Assembly: GCA_945901935.1 (NCBI GenBank)
Contig: CAMDLX010000017.1
Coordinates: 1 to 33,579 of the forward strand
DNA from: Bifidobacterium breve
GTDB lineage: Bacteria > Actinomycetota > Acidimicrobiia > Acidimicrobiales > Microtrichaceae
DNA: 33,579 nt
Direction of reading: 5' to 3'
Below are positions 17,182 to 24,307 of this stretch, piece by piece. The position numbers were made by a program, and so were the translations under genes. Position 1 is the first letter of the stretch; every line of letters starts with the position of its first letter. The notes beneath the pieces are model-generated. The model did no database searches. It was given only the letters and a program-made list of their open reading frames with translations, and had not been told where the DNA came from.

Positions 17182-17549
17182 TTAAGAACTCCCTTACGCC
17201 AGGCGTACACCAGCCCAAGCAATAGAACGCCGATGAAGATGAACATTTCGATGAGACCGAAATAGCCATAAGCCTCGAGGCGAGTAGCCCACGGGAAGAT
17301 GAAGACTGCTTCTACGTCGAACATGACGAACAGGAGCGCAAAGATGTAGTAGCGAACCTGACTCTGCGACCACATCGTGCCCACTGGGTCAACACCAGAC
17401 TCATAGGTCTTGTACTTACCGGCCTGTGGCCGGTTCGGCCGCAGTGCCCACGAGATCAGCAGGAGAAGACCAAACAGCAAAAAGCTGAGGCCCACGAAGA
17501 TCCCGACGGTGAGATAGGAGCGGAGGAAGTCGCTAAGCGGATTCGCCAT
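17172..17549 (-). CDS. nuoA: Complex I membrane subunit A, first gene of the nuo operon
   Basis: A 125-residue subunit with three membrane helices. The conserved cytoplasmic loop contains YESGVDPVG, followed by [25 protein letters not shown], here partly split across helix 2 (acidic FDVEAVF is the hallmark). Start ATG 17549. The promoter should lie in the 192-base divergent gap to 17742, but I found no confident -35/-10 pair on this strand. It leads an unbroken run of 11 nuo genes with overlaps or short gaps throughout. Confidence 0.96.
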   Translation of the reverse strand: MANPLSDFLRSYLTVGIFVGLSFLLFGLLLLISWALRPNRPQAGKYKTYESGVDPVGTMWSQSQVRYYIFALLFVMFDVEAVFIFPWATRLEAYGYFGLIEMFIFIGVLLLGLVYAWRKGVLKWA

Positions 17550-17741
17550 CGGCTGGGAGACTACTCAGGACCGCGACCCGAGACCAAAGCAGAGACCCCA
17601 AAAATTGCAAATATTTGTTGAAGCCTCCCTGGCGAAAACGCAAAACGCAGCTTTCGCAGTAGATTCAGACAGGTAACTCAGAGAATTCCGAGCAGAATTC
17701 GGCTCGTGCCGAAAAGCACAAAACAAGGGGTGGCCACGTAT
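17550..17741. other. Divergent intergenic region between nuoA and the aminotransferase gene
   Basis: 192 bases expected to hold promoters for both the nuo operon and the left polysaccharide block. It is locally A/T-rich (around 17600-17625) and contains the perfect inverted repeat listed at 17698-17713. No tRNA, small ORF or clear consensus promoter was recognised. Confidence 0.7.
17698..17713. promoter_or_regulatory. Perfect inverted repeat upstream of the aminotransferase gene
   Basis: TTCGGC, a four-base loop TCGT, then GCCGAA: a perfect 6-bp stem. It lies 28 bases before ATG 17742. Just left of it (17683-17702) GAATTC-CG motifs repeat. It could be an operator or an mRNA hairpin; it has no T-run on the plus strand, so a plus-strand terminator is unlikely. 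Confidence 0.4.
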
Positions 17742-18893
17742 ATGTCAGCAAATGAAATTCGTTTTTCTGCCCCAGACATTGGCCGTGCCGAAGTAGAAGC
17801 CGCTGAGCGGGCGCTGTTGAGTGGCTGGATCACCACTGGTGAGGAATGCAAGTCTCTCGAAGCGGAGCTGGCTGAATACCTCGGCGTTGAGCACGTCATT
17901 GCAATGTCTTCGTGCACAGCGGCCCTCGAGATTGCCGCAGCGCATCTCGGCCTGCCTGAAGGGTCCCGCATCGGGGTCCCGACCTGGACCTTCGTCTCAA
18001 CTGCAATTGCTCCCTTTCACCGCGGGCTGCGGCCAGTCCCGCTCGATATTGAATCGGACACGTTCAACCTGTCCCCGACAGCGCTTGCAGCCGCTCTTGA
18101 GGACGGTGGTCTTGATGCCGTCATTGGGGTGCATTTCTCTGGCACTCCACTCTCGACGGAGATACATCAGCTGTGTGCCGATGCAGGCGTCCCTCTGATA
18201 GAGGACGCAGCTCACGCTCTTGGCGCACAAGACGAGCGGGGCATGATCGGTGGCAAAGGTACCGCCGGCTGCTGTTTCTCCTTCTACGCCACGAAGAACC
18301 TGACTTCTGCCGAAGGCGGCGCGCTAGCAACCGACGACCCAGAGCTTGCAGCCTTCGCTCAGTCATTTCGACTACACGGCCTGAGTCGAGATGCTTGGGC
18401 GCGATACACGCCCGGGGCGAAGACAGAGGGATATGACATTTTGGGAGACGGCCTGAAAGCCAATCTGCCGGACGTACTCGCTGCCATTGCTCGAGCCCAA
18501 CTTGTTCGCTTCTCTGACCTTCAGGCCCGCAGACGGGAGTTGGCTCTGCAATACCGTGAGCAACTCGGCAGCATTGAGGGTTTGCAGATTGTGCCAAAGG
18601 AGCTTCCCGAAGGTGGGGCCGATCACCTGATGGTTGTTCTGCTTCCAGATGGGGAGGATCGATCACTGGTTCAGAAGCAACTCTCGGCAGAGTCCATTGG
18701 ATCAAGCGTGCATTTCCGACCCCTTCATACCTTTAATTGGTTTGCAGATAACGGGTTGACTTCTGGCCCCGGCGGAACCCCTGTTGCCGACATATACGCA
18801 GATCGAGCACTGAGCCTGCCGTTTCACACGATGCTCAGTTCTTCTGATGTGGAGCGAGTGTGTTCCGTGCTGAGTCGCGCCCTAACAACTTGA
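17742..18893 (+). CDS. DegT/DnrJ/EryC1-type PLP-dependent sugar aminotransferase
   Basis: A 383-residue fold-type I aminotransferase of the nucleotide-sugar family, which would make an amino sugar for the glycan. Visible are the N-terminal GWITTGEECKSLEAELAEYL, SSCTAALEIA (phosphate site), VPTWTFVSTA, EDAAHALGA with the PLP-pyridine Asp155, and FYATKNLTSAEGGAL with the PLP Lys185. HFRPLHTFNWF near the end matches the family's substrate block. I chose ATG 17742 with AAGGGG about 11 bases upstream; GTG 17706 lies inside a hairpin and adds 12 dubious residues. First gene of the left plus-strand block, 13 bases before the phosphoglycosyl transferase. The sugar position and substrate cannot be told from sequence. 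Confidence 0.93.
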   Translation: MSANEIRFSAPDIGRAEVEAAERALLSGWITTGEECKSLEAELAEYLGVEHVIAMSSCTAALEIAAAHLGLPEGSRIGVPTWTFVSTAIAPFHRGLRPVPLDIESDTFNLSPTALAAALEDGGLDAVIGVHFSGTPLSTEIHQLCADAGVPLIEDAAHALGAQDERGMIGGKGTAGCCFSFYATKNLTSAEGGALATDDPELAAFAQSFRLHGLSRDAWARYTPGAKTEGYDILGDGLKANLPDVLAAIARAQLVRFSDLQARRRELALQYREQLGSIEGLQIVPKELPEGGADHLMVVLLPDGEDRSLVQKQLSAESIGSSVHFRPLHTFNWFADNGLTSGPGGTPVADIYADRALSLPFHTMLSSSDVERVCSVLSRALTT

Positions 18894-18906
18894 GGTGAGG
18901 AGTCCA

Positions 18907-19599
18907 ATGTCGACATGGCTCTCGTTCCGTCTCATTGTTGACCGTATTCTCGGAGCGATTCTTGCAGTGCTGACGGCACCCCTCGTGGGGGTCCTAGCTG
19001 TTCTGGTTCGTCGCCATGATGGAGACTCACCGCTGATCACCGTCCCACGAGTCGGAGTAAACGGCCAAACATTTGGCATGTGGAAAATCCGCTCCATGCG
19101 AGTGGACACAGCCGATGGACACGCATCCGGCCTTGCGCTCACCAGCACAAACGATCAGCGAATCACCCCAATTGGTGCTCGCATGCGTTCGCTACACCTT
19201 GACGAATTGCCACAGCTGTACAACGTTGCTCTGGGTCAGATGTGCCTGCTGGGACCACGCCCCGAAGCTCCCCAGTTTGTCGACCTAGAGAATCCCGTCT
19301 GGCGGCAGGTGCTGACTGTCCCACCGGGAATTGCCGGCCCCACCCAACTGATCGTGGGAGATTGGGAGCGGAGTGAAATCGACAAAGACAACAACGGCGA
19401 CGCGTACCAACGAGTAGTTGTCCCTGTGAAGCTAGCGATCGATCGCTGGTATCTCATGAACGCTTCCCCGCGTCTCGACCTGTTGGTGCTGACCAGCTTG
19501 ATTCGACATGTGTTGCCCGGTGGAGAGTCAAAGCGGCTACAAGAAGTAGTCGCTGCGTCAGTTCCCGAATCCTCGCTGCCAATTTTGAGCCACCCCTGA
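18907..19599 (+). CDS. Monotopic phosphoglycosyl transferase (bacterial sugar transferase family)
   Basis: Transfers a phospho-sugar from a UDP-sugar to undecaprenyl phosphate, the first membrane step of glycan assembly. It is 230 residues, the short PglC-like form without the extra membrane helices of WbaP/WcaJ. A re-entrant hydrophobic helix occupies about residues 8-34. The family motifs KIRSMR and LHLDELPQLYNV follow, with the catalytic Asp99-Glu100 dyad, then QMCLLGPRPE. ATG 18907 has AGGTGAGGAG just upstream; GTG 18895 is in frame but lies inside that ribosome binding site. Its stop overlaps the next ATG (TGATG). The amino sugar from the gene before may be its substrate, an inference from adjacency. 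Confidence 0.93.
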   Translation: MSTWLSFRLIVDRILGAILAVLTAPLVGVLAVLVRRHDGDSPLITVPRVGVNGQTFGMWKIRSMRVDTADGHASGLALTSTNDQRITPIGARMRSLHLDELPQLYNVALGQMCLLGPRPEAPQFVDLENPVWRQVLTVPPGIAGPTQLIVGDWERSEIDKDNNGDAYQRVVVPVKLAIDRWYLMNASPRLDLLVLTSLIRHVLPGGESKRLQEVVAASVPESSLPILSHP

Positions 19600-20156
19600 T
19601 GAGCGTCTTCAGACTGCTCTGCATGTGCACGGCCAACCAGTGCCGCTCACCAATGGCAGAAGTCCTCGCTGCGAATCAGCTTATGGAGCGTGGCGTTGAC
19701 GCTGTGGTGGTCTCTTCTGGGATGCTCGAGGGAGGCAAGCCCGCAACGAACGGCTCGGTCAACACCATGCGCACTCGTGGGTTTGACCTGAGCATGCACC
19801 AGAGCAGGCAGATCGACCCAGACACCATCGGTGCAGCAGATCTGATCCTGACCATGGAACGCCGCCACCTGACTGCTATTGCCGAGCTTGATGTAGATGC
19901 TGTGGTCAAGTCGTTCCCACTCAAGGAACTCGCAGAGCTTGCTCCAATCGTTGGGTGGCGCTCGACCACTGTTTCGGTGAGCGACTGGGTCCGCCAAGCG
20001 AACGCTCTGCGGCTACCCGGTTCAGTGCTCTCTCGGGAAACGCAGTTCGATGTGGCCGACCCCATGGGAGGGTCAAAGCGCAACTATGCCAAGGCTGCTG
20101 ATGAGATCAGCGAGCTCCTCGAGACAGTGTTTCGGTTTCTATTTCCGGTTCGCTAG
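19599..20156 (+). CDS. Low-molecular-weight protein tyrosine phosphatase (Wzb-like)
   Basis: A 185-residue LMW-PTP. The phosphate-binding loop CTANQCRS gives CX5R with nucleophile Cys10 and Arg16. The general-acid motif is DVADPMGG with Asp154-Pro155. Such enzymes dephosphorylate BY-kinases in capsule loci, and a BY-kinase is encoded about 11 kb away at 31105. Translation is coupled to the sugar transferase by TGATG. The 3' end overlaps the convergent PAP2 gene by 50 bases. Arsenate reductase is a related function but lacks support here. The protein is slightly long for the family because of extra residues between the loop and the DP motif. Confidence 0.92.
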   Translation: MSVFRLLCMCTANQCRSPMAEVLAANQLMERGVDAVVVSSGMLEGGKPATNGSVNTMRTRGFDLSMHQSRQIDPDTIGAADLILTMERRHLTAIAELDVDAVVKSFPLKELAELAPIVGWRSTTVSVSDWVRQANALRLPGSVLSRETQFDVADPMGGSKRNYAKAADEISELLETVFRFLFPVR

Positions 20157-21024
20157 GTAGTCTCGGGCACCCAAGAATCTGAGCAAACACGAACACCGAA
20201 ACCATGCTGAATAGGCAACAGGCCAACACCACAAGGATGTAGCTCAACAGCGAGTGTCTCGGATCCGGGGTGGGGTTCTGTAACAAGACAAGCACGATCA
20301 GCGCCCCGAGTGACATGACCCCGACTACTCGCACAGGCCGCAATAATCCAACTCGAACTGGCATGGCCAGGTTCTGGTAGAACCAGCCGGCGTTGCCATG
20401 CGAGTTCGCAGAATCCTCAAATAGAAATAGCCGAGTTGCAGTGGCGATGGATGTCACGGCGACAGCAAGAGCCATCCCGGCAAATACGTCACTGAATCGG
20501 TGCCACCCGGATCCAATAAGAGCAGTCACATATATCGCAGCGAGCAGTGCCGCCGCCGAAGCAAGAAAAGCTCGAATCGGTGCCTGACATGCAGATACTG
20601 CAGCTAGCAGCACAGCCATGACGGCTGCAGTGTGACCACTCGGGAGCGTGTTGCGCGAACTTGCATATGCAAGGTCAACCAGCTCGGGTCGGGTCACAGC
20701 ACCTTTCAGTAATCTAGCAAGCACCACCGTCAGTGCAACTGAACCAAGCGCTACTGCACCGGTGCGCCACCACCCCCTGCGAACGGTGTCCACTGCAATC
20801 CATGCACACCCCAACAGCACTGATGGGATGGTTAGAACGTGCACCAGAAAAGTTGCTGGGCGTCTGGCAGCAAGTCGGATGGCTTTGCGGCCTTCAAAGG
20901 CAATATCGTCAAATCGTTGCCCTGGAGCGGTGCGCAGAAAGACCAGGTACAAACCAAGGAGCACAAGGGTTGCGAGTAACCCAAGCAGTAGCAACTGCAG
21001 AGCTTGGCGGTGCCGCGTCAGCAT
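20107..21024 (-). CDS. PAP2-superfamily membrane phosphatase
   Basis: A 305-residue integral membrane phosphatase, likely acting on lipid phosphates such as undecaprenyl pyrophosphate. Motif C1 is K107xxxxRP, C2 is PSGH at 128-131, and C3 is GSGWHRFSDVFAG with His175 and Asp179. The Arg that starts C3 in many members is absent here; the G-x-GWHR-x-SD form is, as far as I recall, a known variant. About six hydrophobic helices form the core, and a C-terminal pair (about 230-285) is extra. ATG 21024 is used. The 36-base region before it holds a 14-bp tandem duplication. Last gene of the minus-strand block; carrier recycling after glycan transfer is inferred. Confidence 0.88.
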   Translation of the reverse strand: MLTRHRQALQLLLLGLLATLVLLGLYLVFLRTAPGQRFDDIAFEGRKAIRLAARRPATFLVHVLTIPSVLLGCAWIAVDTVRRGWWRTGAVALGSVALTVVLARLLKGAVTRPELVDLAYASSRNTLPSGHTAAVMAVLLAAVSACQAPIRAFLASAAALLAAIYVTALIGSGWHRFSDVFAGMALAVAVTSIATATRLFLFEDSANSHGNAGWFYQNLAMPVRVGLLRPVRVVGVMSLGALIVLVLLQNPTPDPRHSLLSYILVVLACCLFSMVSVFVFAQILGCPRLPSEPEIETETLSRGAR

Positions 21025-21050
21025 GAATTACTCAGCATGAATTACTCAGC
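21023..21050. repeat. Perfect 14-bp tandem duplication at the PAP2 start
   Basis: The unit ATGAATTACTCAGC occurs twice without mismatch. On the minus strand this creates three ATGCTGA motifs, with ATGs at 21052, 21038 and 21024; only 21024 opens the PAP2 frame. The other two ATGs each open a six-codon frame ending at TGA within the next copy. Confidence 0.92.
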
Positions 21051-21059
21051 ATCTGTGCG

Positions 21060-21824
21060 TCAGGCGGGGTCTTGCTCTGCGGCAGTATCGGCATCAGCAT
21101 CGGCATCAACATCAAGTGCCAAGGTCATCCGGCCGACCCAACTTCCGTTTGGTTCATTGAGTTCAACCCATCCAAGCGAGCGATAGAACGCCACTGCAGA
21201 AACGTTCGTGGGATGAACCGTCAGGTGCATAGCAAGAAACCCCTGCGCTGTTGCCCTCGCAGTTGCTTCAGTCATCAAAATCCCGCCGAGTCCTTGGCCC
21301 TGAGATGTTGGGTCTACAGCAATAGCGAGCACGCCGAAGGATCTGCGCGGAACCGCATCGGGCTTTTCAGCCACTGGCATTTGTGACCTGCGAAGAAGCA
21401 GTCGAACGCCTAGTCCGATCCGCTTCCAGCCCACGCCCCTGAGCAGGATCCCCGGATGCCGCGCAACGCGAGAGACCAAGAACCATCGCTCAGCCTTGAC
21501 AAACCCAATAGTTGAACCACGAAACACCCCACCGAAAAGGAAGCCGGTAACTGTGCCGTCTTGAGTGGTAACCAGAGCAGTCAAATCATGAGGCCCAGTC
21601 AGTTGCCACTTGTAACTTCGCCGGACGGCTTCAACTCCGAGTTCTCCAAGCACGCTGCCAGGAAAGGCATGAACATGCAGCGCCGCAACTGCAGCTAGGT
21701 CTTGCTCGGTAGCAGTGCGCACGGCTACCGCTCCTGTAGTTCCCTCACGCTGCACCTGTCCTTCCACAATCACTCCCCGGCTTCTTCTGAGTAGTCCCCC
21801 GAACAAATTCCTCACGGATTTCAA
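21060..21824 (-). CDS. GNAT-family N-acetyltransferase
   Basis: A 254-residue acetyltransferase, probably acetyl-CoA dependent. The core spans about residues 33-235. The acetyl-CoA loop is AVDPTSQGQGLGGILM (Q-x-x-G-x-G type), followed by LTVHPTNVSAVAFYRSLGW, the canonical last helix-strand. The C-terminus is an Asp/Ala run (DVDADADADTA) encoded by imperfect GCATCR repeats at about 21086-21112. The start is uncertain: TTG 21824 has GGA upstream and lies 9 bases after the preceding gene; GTG 21815 is an alternative. Position in a glycosyltransferase operon suggests acetylation of an amino sugar of the polymer, but protein or small-molecule substrates are possible. Confidence 0.86.
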   Translation of the reverse strand: MKSVRNLFGGLLRRSRGVIVEGQVQREGTTGAVAVRTATEQDLAAVAALHVHAFPGSVLGELGVEAVRRSYKWQLTGPHDLTALVTTQDGTVTGFLFGGVFRGSTIGFVKAERWFLVSRVARHPGILLRGVGWKRIGLGVRLLLRRSQMPVAEKPDAVPRRSFGVLAIAVDPTSQGQGLGGILMTEATARATAQGFLAMHLTVHPTNVSAVAFYRSLGWVELNEPNGSWVGRMTLALDVDADADADTAAEQDPA

Positions 21825-21833
21825 GGGAGTCCA

Positions 21834-22919
21834 TCATGGGCTTGCAACCCCTGGCAGCAACAAGGATAACTCCTGCTCCCAGCGCTCTCTCACCTGAGGC
21901 CAAGAGGACTTCTCGGCAAGCGCCCGCGCAGCAGCAGAAGTTTTAGAATACCGATCAGAGTTACTCAAGAGTTCGCATACTGCTTGAGCCATGGCCTCGT
22001 CATCCCCGGACTCAACAAGGACCCCATCATGGCCATCGGTGACCAAGGCTGGTATCCCGCCAACGGCAGTGGCAACTGGTACAAGCCCAGATGCGCAGGC
22101 TTCGAGCAGGCTGACGGGCATGTTGTCGACAACGTTGGTGTTCAAGAAAATATCGTTCTCTGCGAAGGCACGCCGCTTGGCCTCGGCGAGCATGTAACCG
22201 GGGAATTGAATTTGCGAATCAACTCCTAGGCGGCGCGCCTCGGCTCGGGTGGCTTCTAGCAGTCCGTGGTCTGCACCCCCCATCGTCATCTTGGCCTCTG
22301 GGAACGTTTCTACAACCCTCGCAAAAACTCGAACGGCCATGGTGGGGTCATAGTGCTCATGAAAGGTTCGCATCCACAAAAGATTCGGACGTGGCTCCGT
22401 GCGGACGGTGTAGTCATAGTTTTCTATCGCAAGCACATTAGGAATCACTCTGACATCTACCCCCCAGTCGCGGAAGGTCTCTGCCAAAAACTCAGAGGGA
22501 GCAAGTACAAGGTCAGCCCGGTCAAAGACCCGCTCCACCCACTCCCGGCGCTCCGGGCCGAATACAGGAAGATTGCCGCCATGCAAAAACAGCACCATTC
22601 GTTTCCCAGTGAGGCTTCCCAGGCGCGTAGCTAGCTCCGCAATCCAAAACGAGGTGCCAGAAAACACTGCAATAACTAACAGGTCTACCCTGCGCCAGAG
22701 CAGAATAGAAACAATCTGATGAGCGGTTCGCAGTGCTGGGTTCTTGATTGAAGACGCCCGGCGAATGCGGTAACCCGACTGCTGAAACAACCGTCCGAGC
22801 GTTTCGTTCTGACTGACTGGCTGCTCTTTTCGACCGCCGGAATGAATTCCTACGAACCCAATCCGCGGACCGATGGCAGAGAATCGATCATCAAAGCGAT
22901 GGCCTAGTCGGTACCTCAT
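21834..22919 (-). CDS. GT4-family glycosyltransferase
   Basis: A 361-residue GT-B retaining glycosyltransferase. The N-terminal Rossmann half includes RIGFVGIHSGGR and LFLHGGNLPVFG. The C-terminal half contains LLWMRTFHEHYDP, then NDIFLNTNVVDNMPVSLLEA (nucleotide-sugar pocket) and GLVPVATAVGGIPALV. Starts at ATG 22919, overlapping the CapK-like gene stop by 4 bases (ATGA). Stops 9 bases before the GNAT start. Donor and acceptor sugars cannot be inferred. Confidence 0.93.
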   Translation of the reverse strand: MRYRLGHRFDDRFSAIGPRIGFVGIHSGGRKEQPVSQNETLGRLFQQSGYRIRRASSIKNPALRTAHQIVSILLWRRVDLLVIAVFSGTSFWIAELATRLGSLTGKRMVLFLHGGNLPVFGPERREWVERVFDRADLVLAPSEFLAETFRDWGVDVRVIPNVLAIENYDYTVRTEPRPNLLWMRTFHEHYDPTMAVRVFARVVETFPEAKMTMGGADHGLLEATRAEARRLGVDSQIQFPGYMLAEAKRRAFAENDIFLNTNVVDNMPVSLLEACASGLVPVATAVGGIPALVTDGHDGVLVESGDDEAMAQAVCELLSNSDRYSKTSAAARALAEKSSWPQVRERWEQELSLLLPGVASP

Positions 22920-24307
22920 TGCGAACCCTCATCAGTGGTCAAAGAGGACACGACAAGTCGCTCTTTGCCACCAGAGGTTCTGGGCACCGTTGGTACTTTC
23001 TCAATGAGCAGCCGAATCGATGGACCAAGTCGCTTTCGCAATTCGCCAACTAGAAACTCTTCGTCCCCGCTACTGAACGCCGTATCGACTTCGAGCAGCA
23101 CGGTGATCTCTTCTAGAGAATCTTGACGCACTTGGGCTCGGCGCAGGTTGGGAACTCGCTGAAAGGCCAAGCTCATTGGTGCAGGACCTACCGTCGCTCC
23201 CTCAGGCGTCCGAACCACATCGTCCACGCGACCGATGATTTCGCTCACTCGAGGCAACCCGCGACCGCAGGCTGAAGGTTCTGGATCAGCCGGTATGGCA
23301 AGGTCCCCAGTTCGGTAGCGAAGCAGCGGCATTCCCTTGTTGATAAGGCCGGTAGCAATAATTTCGCGTCCCGGCCCTGCGGAGTTCTCGGCCAACTCCA
23401 CGATGCCGTACTCGGTACTGATATGAAGCTCCCCGTGGTCGCATTCAGAGATAAAAGCGACCAGTTCACCAAGGCTGTAAGCATTGGTGACCCTGCAGCC
23501 AAAGGCCGTTTGGATGTCTTCTCTCACTGCCGGTGTGAGCGTTTCTGAACTCACGAGGATCGCTGTTGGTTGCACCCGACCAATGTCACCTGCGTCAAGC
23601 AACCCTCGAGCTATGCGATGTACTGCAGAAGTGTAGCCAGCAATGACCTGAGGTTGGAACTTTTCCAGCTGCCCCACGTAGTCGGCCAACGTCAGCGAGT
23701 TCAGGTGATAGACCGAGAAGTAGACCTGATTGAATGCAAGATTGCGACGCCAGTAGGGCCCGCCTTGCTGTGTTTCAGGAATGATCGGCTGCCCATGGAA
23801 TGAGGCCATCCGCTGCCCAAGGCGCACTCCAGCCCAGGAACGACAACGCGCCTCGTAGGTGGCGTAATTGGCCCGAACCGCTGCCAGAGTTGCCCAGTAC
23901 CGCACAGGGGTTCCCGTTGTGCCACCAGTAGTTTGCGCAATCAACTTGGGCCGAGGCTCATCTGGTAAGAATCGATCGGGGTCGGCCCGGACAATTTCCT
24001 TGTCGAGGATGGGCAGCTGAGACAAGTCTGCTGCAGTCCGAATCTCACGTGGATCAAGGCCAAGTTCACTAAAAATATCTCGGTAGTAAGGAACTCTTGC
24101 AGCACACCAAGTCACCATTGAGCGAAGGCGCGAGTCCTGATCGACCAGCAGTTCCTCCTCCGGCCACCACTGCCGGACGTTCAGGTCGAACACTTCTCTC
24201 CGGAACTGGCCGCCATGTCGTCGCGGAAGTTCCTTCATGCCATAGCCAGTGGCAAACGCATTCTGAACCGACACCGGTGCACGCTGATACAGATCGGAAA
24301 GGTTCAT
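22916..24307 (-). CDS. CapK/PaaK-like adenylate-forming enzyme
   Basis: A 463-residue member of the ANL superfamily related to phenylacetate-CoA ligase and to the capsule protein CapK. The N-terminal region has VPYYRDIF, typical of CapK. The ATP-phosphate loop is TTGGTTGTP at about residues 126-134. NAYSLGELVAFISE and RYRTGDLA are the A5/A7-type motifs, and GRVDDVVRTPEG begins the C-terminal lid. TSGGKERLV replaces the catalytic-Lys tail, with a Lys present. CapK-type proteins sit in capsule and antigen loci with undefined chemistry, probably activating an acid for transfer to the glycan. It is flanked by GT4 genes with 4-base overlaps on both sides, so it belongs to the operon. Confidence 0.9.
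   Translation of the reverse strand: MNLSDLYQRAPVSVQNAFATGYGMKELPRRHGGQFRREVFDLNVRQWWPEEELLVDQDSRLRSMVTWCAARVPYYRDIFSELGLDPREIRTAADLSQLPILDKEIVRADPDRFLPDEPRPKLIAQTTGGTTGTPVRYWATLAAVRANYATYEARCRSWAGVRLGQRMASFHGQPIIPETQQGGPYWRRNLAFNQVYFSVYHLNSLTLADYVGQLEKFQPQVIAGYTSAVHRIARGLLDAGDIGRVQPTAILVSSETLTPAVREDIQTAFGCRVTNAYSLGELVAFISECDHGELHISTEYGIVELAENSAGPGREIIATGLINKGMPLLRYRTGDLAIPADPEPSACGRGLPRVSEIIGRVDDVVRTPEGATVGPAPMSLAFQRVPNLRRAQVRQDSLEEITVLLEVDTAFSSGDEEFLVGELRKRLGPSIRLLIEKVPTVPRTSGGKERLVVSSLTTDEGSQ

Noticed and set aside
18121..18705. 194-codon minus-strand frame
   Set aside because: Antisense to the DegT-type aminotransferase, which has complete motifs; no recognisable domain.
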